From Spirosoma telluris (GTDB lineage Bacteria > Bacteroidota > Bacteroidia > Cytophagales > Spirosomataceae), in assembly GCA_003259005.1 (NCBI GenBank), contig QLII01000001.1:1240001-1304000 (forward strand): DNA of 64,000 nt, read 5' to 3'. Shown in pieces: positions 41,917 to 51,346 of this stretch. The notes beneath the pieces were generated by a model. It was not told the DNA's origin and did not search any database. It worked only from the letters and a program-made list of their open reading frames with translations. A program made the position numbers and the translations under genes. The stretch's first letter is position 1. The number at the start of each line of letters is the position of its first letter.

Positions 41917-42093
41917 ATGAGATACATAATTTACATAATCCTGCAAATTATACTCCTGCTCCTGGAGCTTGGTACGGCCATTCTTTACTGGCTCCCTATT
42001 CGTATACTTTGGGGAAAAAACTCATTTGACTACCTGGCTACTACTGAGTATTCCAGCTTTTACCAGTGGTTCAAAGAAAAGCTACGCAACTAA
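41917..42093 (+). CDS. Phage small membrane protein
   Basis: 58 residues from ATG 41917, one span (RYIIYIILQIILLLLELGTA then ILYWLPI). TAATG overlap with the next start couples translation. Holin-like in size and adjacent to the endolysin candidate. Confidence 0.5.
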   Translation: MRYIIYIILQIILLLLELGTAILYWLPIRILWGKNSFDYLATTEYSSFYQWFKEKLRN

Positions 42094-42962
42094 TGCAAGA
42101 GATCAAATTTAACGGCCAGGCCAAAACGCTGCCAGGCTCATGGAAAGAAGTTAAGCCAGAGCACTTACCGCGCTTGCTCCAGTTGGTGTATTTTACACCC
42201 GACTCACCCGAAAAATTCCACCACATGCTTCAGATCTTGCTGGATATGGGAGGCAACCAATGGAGGGCGCTCATGCGTAAACATTTCGGGCCAGGCATGA
42301 GCAAAAAAGTAAAGAATGCAAATGCTATTGTACTCCACGAACTCATCCACCAAGTTAGGTGGATGAGCCAGGAGCTCACTACAGAGCTACCCTTTGAAGC
42401 GATCCAGTATAAAAACTGGAGCCTGCTGCTGCCAGAGCAGGACTTTCTCACGATGAGCTTTGGGGAGCTCTCAGATGCTTACATACACTTTCTAGTATGG
42501 ATAAAGCAGATCGTGCCAGGAGATGCTCACTTAGATTTATTAGTGGCCACCCTTTGCAGGCCAGAGCGATCTGGAGCGTATAGCCTGGAGCCTGGCTGGA
42601 ATGGAGACAAACGAGAGCCCTATAATGAATTTACGGCAAAGGAAATGGCCAAAAAACTGGCCGGAATGGAGTTAAGCCAGAAACAGATGGTACTGCTGTA
42701 TTTTACCGGCAATATGCAGAAAGTGCTGGCCAGGTACGAGCTCTTTGATGGCGAGGCTGGAGAACCAGAGGAGTACCCAGGCCAGGGCTGGATTAAAAAC
42801 CAGCACATCCTGGCCGAAAAAGGGATTTTCGGCACCATGCAACAGGCGAAAGAGGCAAATTTACATGATGTGCTTTTATTCCTGGAGGAGAACAAAAAGG
42901 ATATAAAGCGGTCAGCCGATGCTGCGGCAAACGAACGTCAAAAACAGGAGGCAAATCAATGA
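42093..42962 (+). CDS. Phage hypothetical protein
   Basis: 289 residues from ATG 42093, MQEIKFNGQAKTLPGSWKEV. Helical, not recognised; the repeated FTGNMQKVLARYELFDG and LLFLEENKKDIKRSAD segments are soluble. ATGA overlap with the next gene. Virion or assembly protein by position. Confidence 0.5.
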   Translation: MQEIKFNGQAKTLPGSWKEVKPEHLPRLLQLVYFTPDSPEKFHHMLQILLDMGGNQWRALMRKHFGPGMSKKVKNANAIVLHELIHQVRWMSQELTTELPFEAIQYKNWSLLLPEQDFLTMSFGELSDAYIHFLVWIKQIVPGDAHLDLLVATLCRPERSGAYSLEPGWNGDKREPYNEFTAKEMAKKLAGMELSQKQMVLLYFTGNMQKVLARYELFDGEAGEPEEYPGQGWIKNQHILAEKGIFGTMQQAKEANLHDVLLFLEENKKDIKRSADAAANERQKQEANQ

Positions 42963-43426
42963 GCTGCACAAAGTTATTTTATGCGTTTTTTGAGCCGATA
43001 GCAGCAGCAGTGGAGGGCGTTAAAACGGTGCACCAGTCCGGTGGTGATAAAATGGATCGACTCCTGGCAGCGAGCTCCTCCGATGATATTTACCCGGCTG
43101 TTTTTGCCTTACGGCCTAAGTACGCGCTGGAGGATAATGGAGCGGATAATGTACTGGCCTGGTTCGACTCTACCTATTACGTAATTTGCCGGGGCGAAAT
43201 GGGCCAGGAGGAGCTGGAGGATGCTGCCTTTGATGAGTCCGAACGGATAGCTCTGGGCATCTCTCTGTCCATCCGCAAAAACCACGGCCTTACCTGCCTG
43301 GTAGATCCTAGCACTAAGATATTTATGGAGCCGATTACAATGATTACATTAGAGGCATCATACGGCTATGAGGTACGTATACGAGTTGGATTAATGGCAA
43401 ACAGTATTATCTATGCAGACGTTTAA
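42959..43426 (+). CDS. Phage hypothetical protein, head-tail region
   Basis: 155 residues, ATGA overlap with the preceding gene. MSCTKLFYAFFEPIAAAVEG, then YPAVFALRPKYALEDNG. Not recognised. Its 3' end overlaps the next start. Confidence 0.5.
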   Translation: MSCTKLFYAFFEPIAAAVEGVKTVHQSGGDKMDRLLAASSSDDIYPAVFALRPKYALEDNGADNVLAWFDSTYYVICRGEMGQEELEDAAFDESERIALGISLSIRKNHGLTCLVDPSTKIFMEPITMITLEASYGYEVRIRVGLMANSIIYADV

Positions 43427-43598
43427 AAAAGTTCGTTTTTACCTGGTTTGGATACTGGCCGCACCTTTTATTTTGCTGTATTTAATCGGAGTGTCTGTAT
43501 TTTCTGGCCAGTGGAAACTAATAGGCATTAAAATGCAGCTAATTCAACTCGAACTCTATCAAAAGTTTGGGAAGGAATGTCTTTTTATTTATTGTTAA
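43413..43598 (+). CDS. Phage small membrane protein
   Basis: 61 residues with one span (FYLVWILAAPFILLYLIGVS). Last phage gene before the SEFIR cargo gene; composition becomes AT-rich within it. Confidence 0.45.
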   Translation: MQTFKKVRFYLVWILAAPFILLYLIGVSVFSGQWKLIGIKMQLIQLELYQKFGKECLFIYC

Positions 43599-43617
43599 AT
43601 ATTCATTTCTTAAAACT

Positions 43618-44599
43618 ATGTTATCCGACCACCAACACGCTATTTTTGTTACCTATGCTTGGGACAACCAAGAACATCAAGATAAAGTATTTCATTTTGT
43701 AAATTTCTTGCGAGATCCAAAAGGGTATGATGCCAGAATGGACAAACTGGTAAGCCAGCAGGAAACTGCAATAAGTTTCCAAAAAATGATGCACCGTGCA
43801 ATGACAGATTACAATAAGGTTATTATAGTACTATCACCTAAATACAAGCAACGAGCGCACGCATTTGAGGGTGGGGTTGGGACAGAATATAGCATGATTA
43901 TTAATGATATAGATACCTACCCAAATAAATATATTTTGGTAAGCTTTTCTGGTAGAGGTGATGATGTAGTACCGTTATCTTTTGCAAGTAGAGATATTAT
44001 AGATCTGTCTAATTTTGGAAATGAACGTGAATGGAACCGTTTAATTGCAAAACTAAATGACACGGACTTATTTGATTTCGTTAAAGTTGCGGAAGTTAGA
44101 GCGGAAGCAATTAAACAGACTCCTGTTCTAGCACCGAAAAGCCCAGAAGTTGTTATAAAAAAATTGACTTATCACATAACGGTGGGGGCAGTCTGGAGGC
44201 CTATATAGATATATTGAATATCTAATTAAATTAAATATTCAAAACGTTGCTAATTATACGATTAATGGTTTAGCTATTGAACTAGAGCTTCCTTATCAAC
44301 TAACTGAACATAAACGTTATGAAGGGGCTAATATAAGGACAGAGGAGGGTATGCAAATATTCACTTTTGAGATAGAAAAACTTTACCCAAAACAAAACTA
44401 TTCTTCTCCACCTTTTGAAATCAAGGTAACAAATTCGTCAATTGACGAAATCATTGATAAAAATATAATTGTTAGAGTCCTATCTGATTCTGGAACAGTA
44501 GAAGAGTCATTTCCAATTTCAGGATTGATTACTCGTATTAAATATGGAGATAAACAGCTGGTAACAAGGGAAGATTTTTTGTCAAAATATAGTCGATAA
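43618..44599 (+). CDS. SEFIR/TIR-like domain protein, candidate antiphage defence (one apparent frame change)
   Basis: Residues 1-150 form a SEFIR domain: AIFVTYAWDNQEHQDKVFHF, VNFLRDPKGYDARMDK, VIIVLSPKYKQRAHAFEGGV, GTEYSMIINDIDTYP. SEFIR is the TIR relative shared with IL-17 receptors; bacterial SEFIR proteins are a known single-gene abortive-infection defence that depletes NAD. The frame changes in the G run near 44185; the downstream frame (RYIEYLIKLNIQNVANYTIN to FLSKYSR) has no start and the same composition, so I join them to about 326 residues. The C-terminal part is unrecognised and may sense infection. AT-rich, inserted between phage structural genes. Confidence 0.75.
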
Positions 44600-44645
44600 T
44601 AAGACTATATTTAAAGCTTCCCTTACACTAGTTCGGTAAACTATA

Positions 44646-44682
44646 ATGTCCTTTTGCCATCTGGCCAGATGCCTCACCTTTG
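44646..44682 (+). promoter_or_regulatory. Late promoter 3
   Basis: ATGTCCTTTTGCCATCTGGC (44646-44665) and CACCTTTG (44675-44682), again 26 bases apart. The -7 box lies in the loop region of the hairpin that follows, just before the tail gene. Confidence 0.65.
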
Positions 44683-44703
44683 ACAAAAGAGTGAGGCATT
44701 TTT
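44669..44703 (+). terminator. Hairpin directly before the tail gene
   Basis: ATGCCTCAC pairs with GTGAGGCAT, then four T and the start codon at 44704. As a terminator it would end SEFIR transcription, but it overlaps late promoter 3, so it may instead act in the 5' end of the tail transcript. Confidence 0.6.
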
Positions 44704-46751
44704 ATGATTGATGGACTAAAAACAGGCCTGGCATTTTTGCCGGTGCAATTTTCGAGAAACAAAATTGAACACGTGCTGGATGCTGCTGATACCAGCTTAC
44801 CCAGCCGGAACGGCCTACGCTACTACCTGGAGGCTCTGGTGCCAACATCGCCAGGCTCCACCACCTTTAAACGGCTGGTGAAAATGCCAGGCGCTGAAAA
44901 GCCACCCCGTACCGAATTTGGCTCCACCATTTACGAGGGCGCTTTCTTTCGGCTGGATGAGCTCCTGGATGGATTCTTGGAGTATCAAAAGCCAGGAGCC
45001 GATGCCGTAGATATGTGCGTTATTTCGAGCCTAACCATGCCGTATATGTTGCGGGAATCGGTTTTAAATAATGGGGTACTTATGCCAGAAACCAGCAAGG
45101 AACTGCAAAACCAGTGGATACTTAAGGCAGGGCTCTCCGATCTGGATTTTGCCACCTGGGGAGATGTGTTTTTTACCACCTACATGAGCCAGCAACGGCC
45201 ATTTTTAACCTGGCAACTGGATAACAAATTAATCGGAGAGCAACAGCCAGAGTTTTTGTTTTTCCTACTCAACTTTTCGCCAACTCCTGCCACCATTATA
45301 CGGAGGGTGGAGGTTAGTTACACCGATGGCACAGAGGAAACCCTGGACAAAGGCCAGCTCTCTGGAGGGCAAACCTACCAGGTTGTTTGTGTACCGACTG
45401 GAGCCAAAGCACTTGGATTATTAGGTGGAGCTAAAACCGTGGCTAGTTATCGGGTTTGGCTATCCGATGGAGAACGTAACCGATTAAGCCAGGTAAGGAG
45501 TTATACCATAGATCGAAAATACAGGGCCAGGAGCGGTTTATTTTATATTCTAATAGTTTGGGCGGTTGGGATACACTCCGATTAACCGGGCCGGATCTGA
45601 AACCTGGAAACCCTCCGAACGATGGCCGCAATGGAACGGCCTGCCGGTGCTCCTTCCGATTTCTCAGAGCTTAAGGTGGTGCACGTGGAAGGAAAGCAAA
45701 CGCTCACGGTCAGTACGGGCTTTTTTGAGCGATTTGCAGAGCAGCAACTTAAAGGCCTGGATGAGCTTTTACTTTCTCAAAACATATACCTGTTGAGTAA
45801 TAAAGGCCACCAGGCGCTGGAGCTTTTAACCACGGCCATCGTGGATGCAGAGGATGGAGCGGATCTAATCGCCAGGAGTTTTACGTTGCAGGTAGCAGCG
45901 CCTATTCTAAATTATTCCAGCCTGCCGGTGGGAACGCCAGCACCTGCCAGGCCAACAGGCTGGCAAGGAACGGGAGTAATCCAGGTGCTGGATGAGTTCG
46001 GCAAACGAACCGGCAACGGCAGGCCGTTAAAATTCCAAAAGTATTACCTGGATGATAACACGCTGTTTAAGCCATTAACGGAGAAAGCAAACCAGCCAGG
46101 AGATCCCGATTATATTGATAGCCTACCCCTGCCAGGCATTCCAGCAGGCTCCACGCCTTACCCTAGCCAGGCCATCTCCAGAGCTACCACCTACAAACGC
46201 ACTACCTGCACAGGTGGCAGCATTGGAGAGGCTGCTATAGTGGTGATCGCTGCCGGAAGTATGGCTCTGAAATCAGCCAGGCAGATGCTGACGCAAAAGC
46301 GGAGGCCGAATACACCCTTAAGAATACACAGGCTTATGCAGATCTTTACGGCTCCTGTACAGTAGCTCCAGAGCTCTACACGTTGAGCGTACCAGCAGGT
46401 CAGTGGCATTACCGGGTAAATGATGGCAATAAGTTTGAAACTGAATGGTATCAATACGGCAGTTCTGACCCTAAAATTGGAAACACTTGGGATCTGCAAG
46501 GGCAAAACAGGGCGTTTGTTTATCCACGCTATTCTAATGATTTAACCTTTCCGGTTTATGCGTCTGATTGGCGGCTTTTCGTCTACGGTACGGCCTCTAG
46601 TTTAGTCAATGTCAAGGTCTACCAAAATGGCATCCTTCGCTACAATACGGATGTGATTATAAACCAAAACGGTTATCAATATCTGGGCTTATCTACTATG
46701 CTCACGTTGGCCTCTGGCGATAAACTGTACTTTAAAGCTACCCAACTCTAA
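44704..46751 (+). CDS. Phage tail protein with DUF5977-like repeat (several apparent frameshifts)
   Basis: Three long frames (44704-45585, 45622-46365, 46383-46751) join into one protein of about 680 residues. The third boundary is clear: one T restored near 46263 gives AAGSYGSEISQADADAKAEA followed by YTLKNTQAYADLYGSCT, a DUF5977 unit (C-x-G-G ... ISQADAD ... AYA ... G-x-C) found in Bacteroidota tail and surface proteins. Breaks near 45545 and 45607 join the first two parts. The C-terminus (WHYRVNDGNKFETEWYQYG) is beta-rich. A baseplate or distal tail role is inferred. Confidence 0.65.
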
Positions 46752-46754
46752 CCA

Positions 46755-48188
46755 TGAGCCTGCAAATCAAACTAAACGGGAGGAGGTGGATCTTACTCCA
46801 GATCTGAGCACAGAGCTGGAGCTACTGAATCCATACCTAACTTTTGAGGATGTGCTGACCAGCAAAGCCACCATACCAGCCTTACCCATTACCAGCAAAA
46901 ACCGGATTATTTTGGGTTTTCCAGAGCAGCTCCAAAATGATGCCGTAGGGCTCCGTTACGAATGCGAAAAGTACTATAATGGCCAGCTCCTCCAGCAAGG
47001 AGTAGCCATTCTTACGGAGGCCTCCGACACGTACACGCTCCAGGTAGTGCAGGCAATGGGTGAGCTCTTTGGCGACCTGCACACTACGCTCCTGCCCGAT
47101 GTGGATTTTGGCAGTATTGCCCTACCGGCTACACTGCTGCCGGTGGTGCAACAGTTTGGGCGAAACGTGGCCGCTTTCCCCACTATTCTAAATCCAGATT
47201 ATTACGGCTCCAATGGGTGGCCATCTCTTACTCTGGCAAAGTAAACGAGTACACAGCAGGAGCCTACACCATCACAGGGCCAATGGTGCCGATGCCGTTT
47301 TTAATGGAGGTCATTAGGCGCTTTTCGGAGCTAACAGGGGTAAGTATTACGGGCTCTTTTTTGGCTCATTCGGAGCTGCAAAAGCTGCTTTTCTACAATA
47401 CCAGGGCATTAGATGGCAGTTCTACGCTTTTACTCAGCCAGCACTTGCCAGCGCTCACCATGCCGGTGCTCCTGCTGGAGCTTAGAAAGATGTTTGGCCT
47501 GGCCATGCTGATAGATCCCGCCGACAAAACGATTAAGCTGGATTTTTTGGGTGATTTTTTTGGCAATGTAGCCACTATTGACTGGAGCGAGAAAGCACTA
47601 AAAACCTACAAAAAACGGCCAGAGTTAAACAGGAGGCTCCTGCTCTCCAGTGTGCTGGATGGAGGGGATGGCCTGGCTAAAGATAACCCTCCAGAGCTGG
47701 CCGATTATTTAACACCAGCGCTGGATGAGGATACTGGCACCACGCCAATAAGCTGCCAACTGTCCACCCTGTTAACCGATGAGGCCACAGGCCTGGCCAC
47801 TACCAAACAGGCAGGCCGAACGGAGCAGTTTAGCCAACTGGCCAACAACTTTGCACCACGGCTATTATTCTGGAATGGACTCACGGCAGGGCCAGGCGTG
47901 GCACCGCAGCCACTGGCTACGGCAAAATCTGGCGGCTACTCCCTGTACTGGACTGGAGCTGATGGCCTGGCCGCTACGTTCTGGCCAGCCATTGAGGCCA
48001 TGCGTAAACGGATGTACTACCTGGAGCGGCAGATGGATCTGGATGAGGTGGATCTGGCCACCCTGGACTGGAGCCAAAAGGTGCACATTAATGGAGTGGA
48101 TTACCTGGTGGCCAGGATACAGGTGGCACTGCCGATAAAGCAGCCAGCGAATTTGCTGCTGGAGGGCGTAAATGCGTGCAACATTTAA
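46755..48188 (+). CDS. Phage tail or baseplate protein (two apparent frameshifts)
   Basis: Begins ATG 46755, MSLQIKLNG, and with a G restored near 46782 continues EEVDLTPDLSTELELLNPYL. A second break near 47217 is repaired by one base (NPDYYGSNGVAISYSGKVNE). About 478 residues: LLELRKMFGLAMLIDPADKT and KVHINGVDYLVARIQVALPI are beta-rich. The location after the DUF5977 protein suggests a baseplate hub or similar. The cassette array begins 194 bases after its stop. Confidence 0.6.
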
Positions 48189-48203
48189 TAAACAAGGCAA
48201 GCA

Positions 48204-48226
48204 AACCCTATAAAAAAGGGTGTTTT
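48204..48226 (+). terminator. Weak terminator after the tail gene
   Basis: ACCC-TATAAAAAA-GGGT followed by GTTTTT. A short stem, but it lies exactly between the tail operon and the cassette array. Confidence 0.4.
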
Positions 48227-48416
48227 TCCCGTAGGAAATGAATGGCCAAAAGCAGTTCTTGCAGTTTAGAACTTCGTGCCGATCACCAAAGTAGTAATAG
48301 AAGCCTTTCAGAGGGAGCGCTTAATTATTTCTCACTGATTTACAGTCTATTATAGTTAAGTGATTTTTCGCCCTTTATTATGTTGGGTGGCGAATCAAAA
48401 ATAGGTGTTCAAGGCG

Positions 48417-48610
48417 GGTTCCCTGCGACAGGGGGCACGTCTCGACAGGCAGGCTTTTTAGGTTTCAAAGCCCAGCTTCCGGCTGACAGTGTGAACGCTC
48501 CATCTTGGCAAGTTTAGGTTTCCAAGTCCAGCTTTTGGTTGACACGAGAATTGCCTCAACTTGATAAGCTAAGGGCTTCCATTTTCAAGGTTCGACTGAC
48601 AGCAATCGTT
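48417..48610 (+). repeat. Degenerate ~57-base tandem repeats ahead of cassette ORF 1
   Basis: Four units each carry a core like CTTCCGGCTGACAG, CTTTTGGTTGACACGAGAA, TTCGACTGACAGCA or TTCCCTGCGACAGG, spaced about 55-60 bases. The same core, TTCGGTYGACA, occurs singly or doubly after each attC-like site (49190-49310, 50262-50330) and just before each one (49030, 50020, 51306). Confidence 0.65.
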
Positions 48611-48629
48611 GAATAAAATATAAAATTTG

Positions 48630-49007
48630 ATGGCCGAGAGGGGATATACTTTAATTGAACCAGAAATTCATGAGAAACTGGCTTGGAATCTAGATCTTAT
48701 CGTAAAATGTTTAGAAATAATACGCTTGGAACTAGGCAGCATTCTGGACATAAATTCAAGCGGTATAGAGTATGATTTGATCGCAGTTGGTAATCCGTTT
48801 GGTGGGCCTTATCCGGGAATTGGAATTCATTGTGTTTCAGAAGCTGAATCAACCAAAATTCCTGAATGGGATGAGATCGGAAGAAGAGTTGAATTATGGA
48901 TAGAGAATTTAGGGCTTGATAACCTGGTAAAAGCTGGGGAAAAGATTGATTATATCGATTGGGAAACCCTCTTACAATTCGGAACATACCCAAAGAGGAT
49001 TAATTAA
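48630..49007 (+). CDS. Cassette 1 protein, hypothetical
   Basis: 125 residues from ATG 48630, acidic and soluble: YTLIEPEIHEKLAWNLDLIV, GNPFGGPYPGIGIHCVSEAE, YIDWETLLQFGTYPKRIN. Not recognised. Small acidic single-domain proteins of this kind are common among integron cassettes and immunity proteins. AT-rich compared with the phage genes on either side. Confidence 0.6.
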   Translation: MAERGYTLIEPEIHEKLAWNLDLIVKCLEIIRLELGSILDINSSGIEYDLIAVGNPFGGPYPGIGIHCVSEAESTKIPEWDEIGRRVELWIENLGLDNLVKAGEKIDYIDWETLLQFGTYPKRIN

Positions 49008-49069
49008 TTTTTGGATTTATTAGGGAAGTTTTCCGTTGACAGGGAGCACGTCCCGAGGTTGGCTTGGCA

Positions 49070-49157
49070 GCCCAACCAAATGAGGGTGAAAAGGTTAGAA
49101 GCGGTTTGTGTTCAGTAACGTAGTGTTCTCATCCATCAACCCTCATGGTCGTTGGGT
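49070..49157 (+). repeat. attC-like site 1
   Basis: 88 bases: GCCCAAC (49070-49076), spacer CAA, inner arm ATGAGGGT (49080-49087), 51-base centre, inner arm ACCCTCAT (49139-49146), spacer GGTC, GTTGGGT (49151-49157). Both arm pairs are complementary, with an unpaired spacer between them as in attC. Confidence 0.65.
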
Positions 49158-49376
49158 GCATAGCAAAATCAATAACGTAGTGGTGGGCTTTCGGTCGACA
49201 AGGGAGCCGTCTCAACAGGAAAGCTTTTGGGTTCGTTGGTCGGCTTCGGTTGACACGAGAATCGCCCCAATAAGGCGAGATTTGCGTACCTGAGTCCCGC
49301 ATTTTAGTGACAGGTTACCCGGCTCAATACGCAGTTGAAAGGAAAACAACTGTTCACAAGAAAATCGTGCTAATAT

Positions 49377-50012
49377 ATGCTCAAACTGCAAGAATCAGTA
49401 AAAATTCTTTATACACTGTGGATTTATATAACAACCTACATGGGAGGTTGCCTGGAGGTAAATTCTGAAAAGAAATTCCAAAAACATAAATTAAGATTTT
49501 TTCCAGATGTGACTTTGGATAGTGTAATTATCGTATCAATGGTCAACCAAATACTAATAATGATTTGCTCATTTATTGATGAATGGAACGACCATTTTAC
49601 TCCAAGCAATATACCAGAATTTAAGGATGAAATCATCAGATTTAAAACTGTAATGAAGCCAGTATTCAAAAGAATTAATCGCTGGTCAAACCTGAAAGAT
49701 TATAGAAATACTGTATTGGCTCATAACTTTAGAAATAAAGGTGAGAGCATATTGAGAGAAGAAGTAAAAGCAATGAAAACCCCATTACGACCTGATGAAA
49801 TATTTGAAATTACAGTATTATTGAATATTGTAGTACTTGAGCTAATGCAAAAGTTCTCTAATTACATAGCTCTCGAAGATTACGTAGATATGTTTGCCAA
49901 AGTGCCAAAATTCAGCTCGGTGGTTGGGGCGGATAAGAAAGAAGTGGAATTAATTATAAAAGAAGTTAATGATTTAATTAGTGTCCACTATCAACAAAAA
50001 GAAAGTATTTAG
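49377..50012 (+). CDS. Cassette 2 protein with HEPN-like R-x5-H motif
   Basis: 211 residues, helical. LKDYRNTVLAHNFRNKGESI contains RN-x4-H, the catalytic signature of HEPN ribonucleases (Arg, polar residue, 4-6 spacing, His). Helices before it (VNQILIMICSFIDEWNDHF) and after it (DEIFEITVLLNIVVLELMQK) fit a four-helix HEPN bundle, and the layout recalls AbiU2-like abortive-infection proteins. No antitoxin is adjacent. RNase toxin or defence is inferred from one motif. Confidence 0.55.
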   Translation: MLKLQESVKILYTLWIYITTYMGGCLEVNSEKKFQKHKLRFFPDVTLDSVIIVSMVNQILIMICSFIDEWNDHFTPSNIPEFKDEIIRFKTVMKPVFKRINRWSNLKDYRNTVLAHNFRNKGESILREEVKAMKTPLRPDEIFEITVLLNIVVLELMQKFSNYIALEDYVDMFAKVPKFSSVVGADKKEVELIIKEVNDLISVHYQQKESI

Positions 50013-50058
50013 GCAAGCTTTCCGTCGACAGGGAGCACGTCTCAGAGGAAAGCACGCA

Positions 50059-50233
50059 GCCCAACCACCACCGTGTTCTGGCGAACAAACCCCCGAAAAT
50101 GCAAGATTTTTAATATATTGATTATCAGCAAGTTAAAAACCTTGCATACATCCAAACAGGGGTGTAAAGGTTGCAGATGGTTCGCGTTCAGTGAGGTAGC
50201 ATGCTCATCCATCAGCCCCTGTGGTCGTTGGGT
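50059..50233 (+). repeat. attC-like site 2, with an inserted hairpin
   Basis: GCCCAAC (50059-50065) and GTTGGGT (50227-50233). The inner arms CAGGGG (50157-50162) and CCCCTG (50216-50221) pair. Compared with the other sites about 80 bases are added after the first box, including a hairpin ATGCAAG...CTTGCAT (50099-50147). The centre is closely related to site 1 (GTTCAGT, CTCATCCATCA). Confidence 0.55.
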
Positions 50234-50529
50234 GGTTCGTCAAAGCAATGCTCGTTTGGCGGCTTCGGTCGACAAGCCGTACTTAGTTGACAGACAGCAT
50301 TCTACTTATATGTCGGTTTCGGTCGACAATTTGAACGCCTTAGTAAAGTAAGTTTGGGCTTGCATTTCCAATATCCGTTCTACAGTATGAATACTCCTAA
50401 TAGATTACGCAAACATACGGTTGATAGATATTGTTAGACGAACTTAGTGATATGTGATTTACAATTATGGAGTGAGTAGATTTACTTTTCTTCTTCGCGA
50501 TTTTTTGAATTTAAAATGGAACTGAATTT

Positions 50530-51255
50530 ATGGAGCAATTCTTTAATAATGCTTGGATTATTGGTATTGGAGGTGGGGTAATTAGCGGATTCATAGTATT
50601 TATGGTTACGAGTAAAATATTCTCTAAAAGGGAGAATAAAGAGTACCAACAAAAAATAAGGTTAGCTAACAACGAATTACTTTATGCAATCAGACCTTTG
50701 GTTGTTGAACAAAAACTTCCTACTATAGATATATTTAATTCCGTGTTACTTTCTACGTCGAAAAAGTACAGTGTAAATCCTTCTGATTTATATAATCGCA
50801 GTGATATAGCAGATGATTTAACAAAGGAAGTGATGGATAACTCATTCTTAACTTCAGAAAATAAACTAAAATATTGTGAGTTAACGGAAAAGATAAAAGA
50901 ATTAAGTTCGGATAAAATAGACAACAATAAGGATAAAACTGAGATAATATATATTGAAAAAGATAAATCAATTTCTAAGGAATATTTGAGTTTAGTAATG
51001 TCTCTTATGACAGCAATGATGGCAGTTGTTGCGTCTCTATTTGTTTTTAAGGATAAAAGCTTGATGACCATTGAAAAATCTTTTCTAAACGAGAAATTCG
51101 ATTACTTTTCAATTATAGCTGTTTTTACTACTATACCAGTTATTGCTATTGTGATGATCAAGCTTTTAGAGATGTTAAGGACTGTCGAGAAGAGAAGGAA
51201 AACGGATAGTAAAGAAACGGTCAAGATTGAGATTCCGGAGAAAGAAGAAGCATAG
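50530..51255 (+). CDS. Cassette 3 membrane protein, hypothetical
   Basis: 241 residues. One N-terminal span (WIIGIGGGVISGFIVFMVTS), a charged cytoplasmic or periplasmic helical region, then two spans (LVMSLMTAMMAVVASLFVF and YFSIIAVFTTIPVIAIVMIK) and a basic/acidic tail. Not recognised. Topology resembles membrane effectors of some defence systems, but no motif supports that. Confidence 0.55.
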   Translation: MEQFFNNAWIIGIGGGVISGFIVFMVTSKIFSKRENKEYQQKIRLANNELLYAIRPLVVEQKLPTIDIFNSVLLSTSKKYSVNPSDLYNRSDIADDLTKEVMDNSFLTSENKLKYCELTEKIKELSSDKIDNNKDKTEIIYIEKDKSISKEYLSLVMSLMTAMMAVVASLFVFKDKSLMTIEKSFLNEKFDYFSIIAVFTTIPVIAIVMIKLLEMLRTVEKRRKTDSKETVKIEIPEKEEA

Positions 51256-51346
51256 ATACAATACACAAAGGTAAGATATTGTTAATTTGCTTCGCTGGGG
51301 CGTGTTTCCCGCTGACAGGGAGCATGTCTCGAAGTCGAAGTTTTCA

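Noticed and set aside
44669..44703. Riboswitch before the tail gene
   Set aside because: Only a simple stem with a T run is present, with no conserved aptamer.
48417..50340. CRISPR-like array from the recurring TTCGGTYGACA cores
   Set aside because: The repeats are degenerate, the spacing is uneven, the intervals are themselves similar, and no cas gene is near. They track the cassette boundaries instead.
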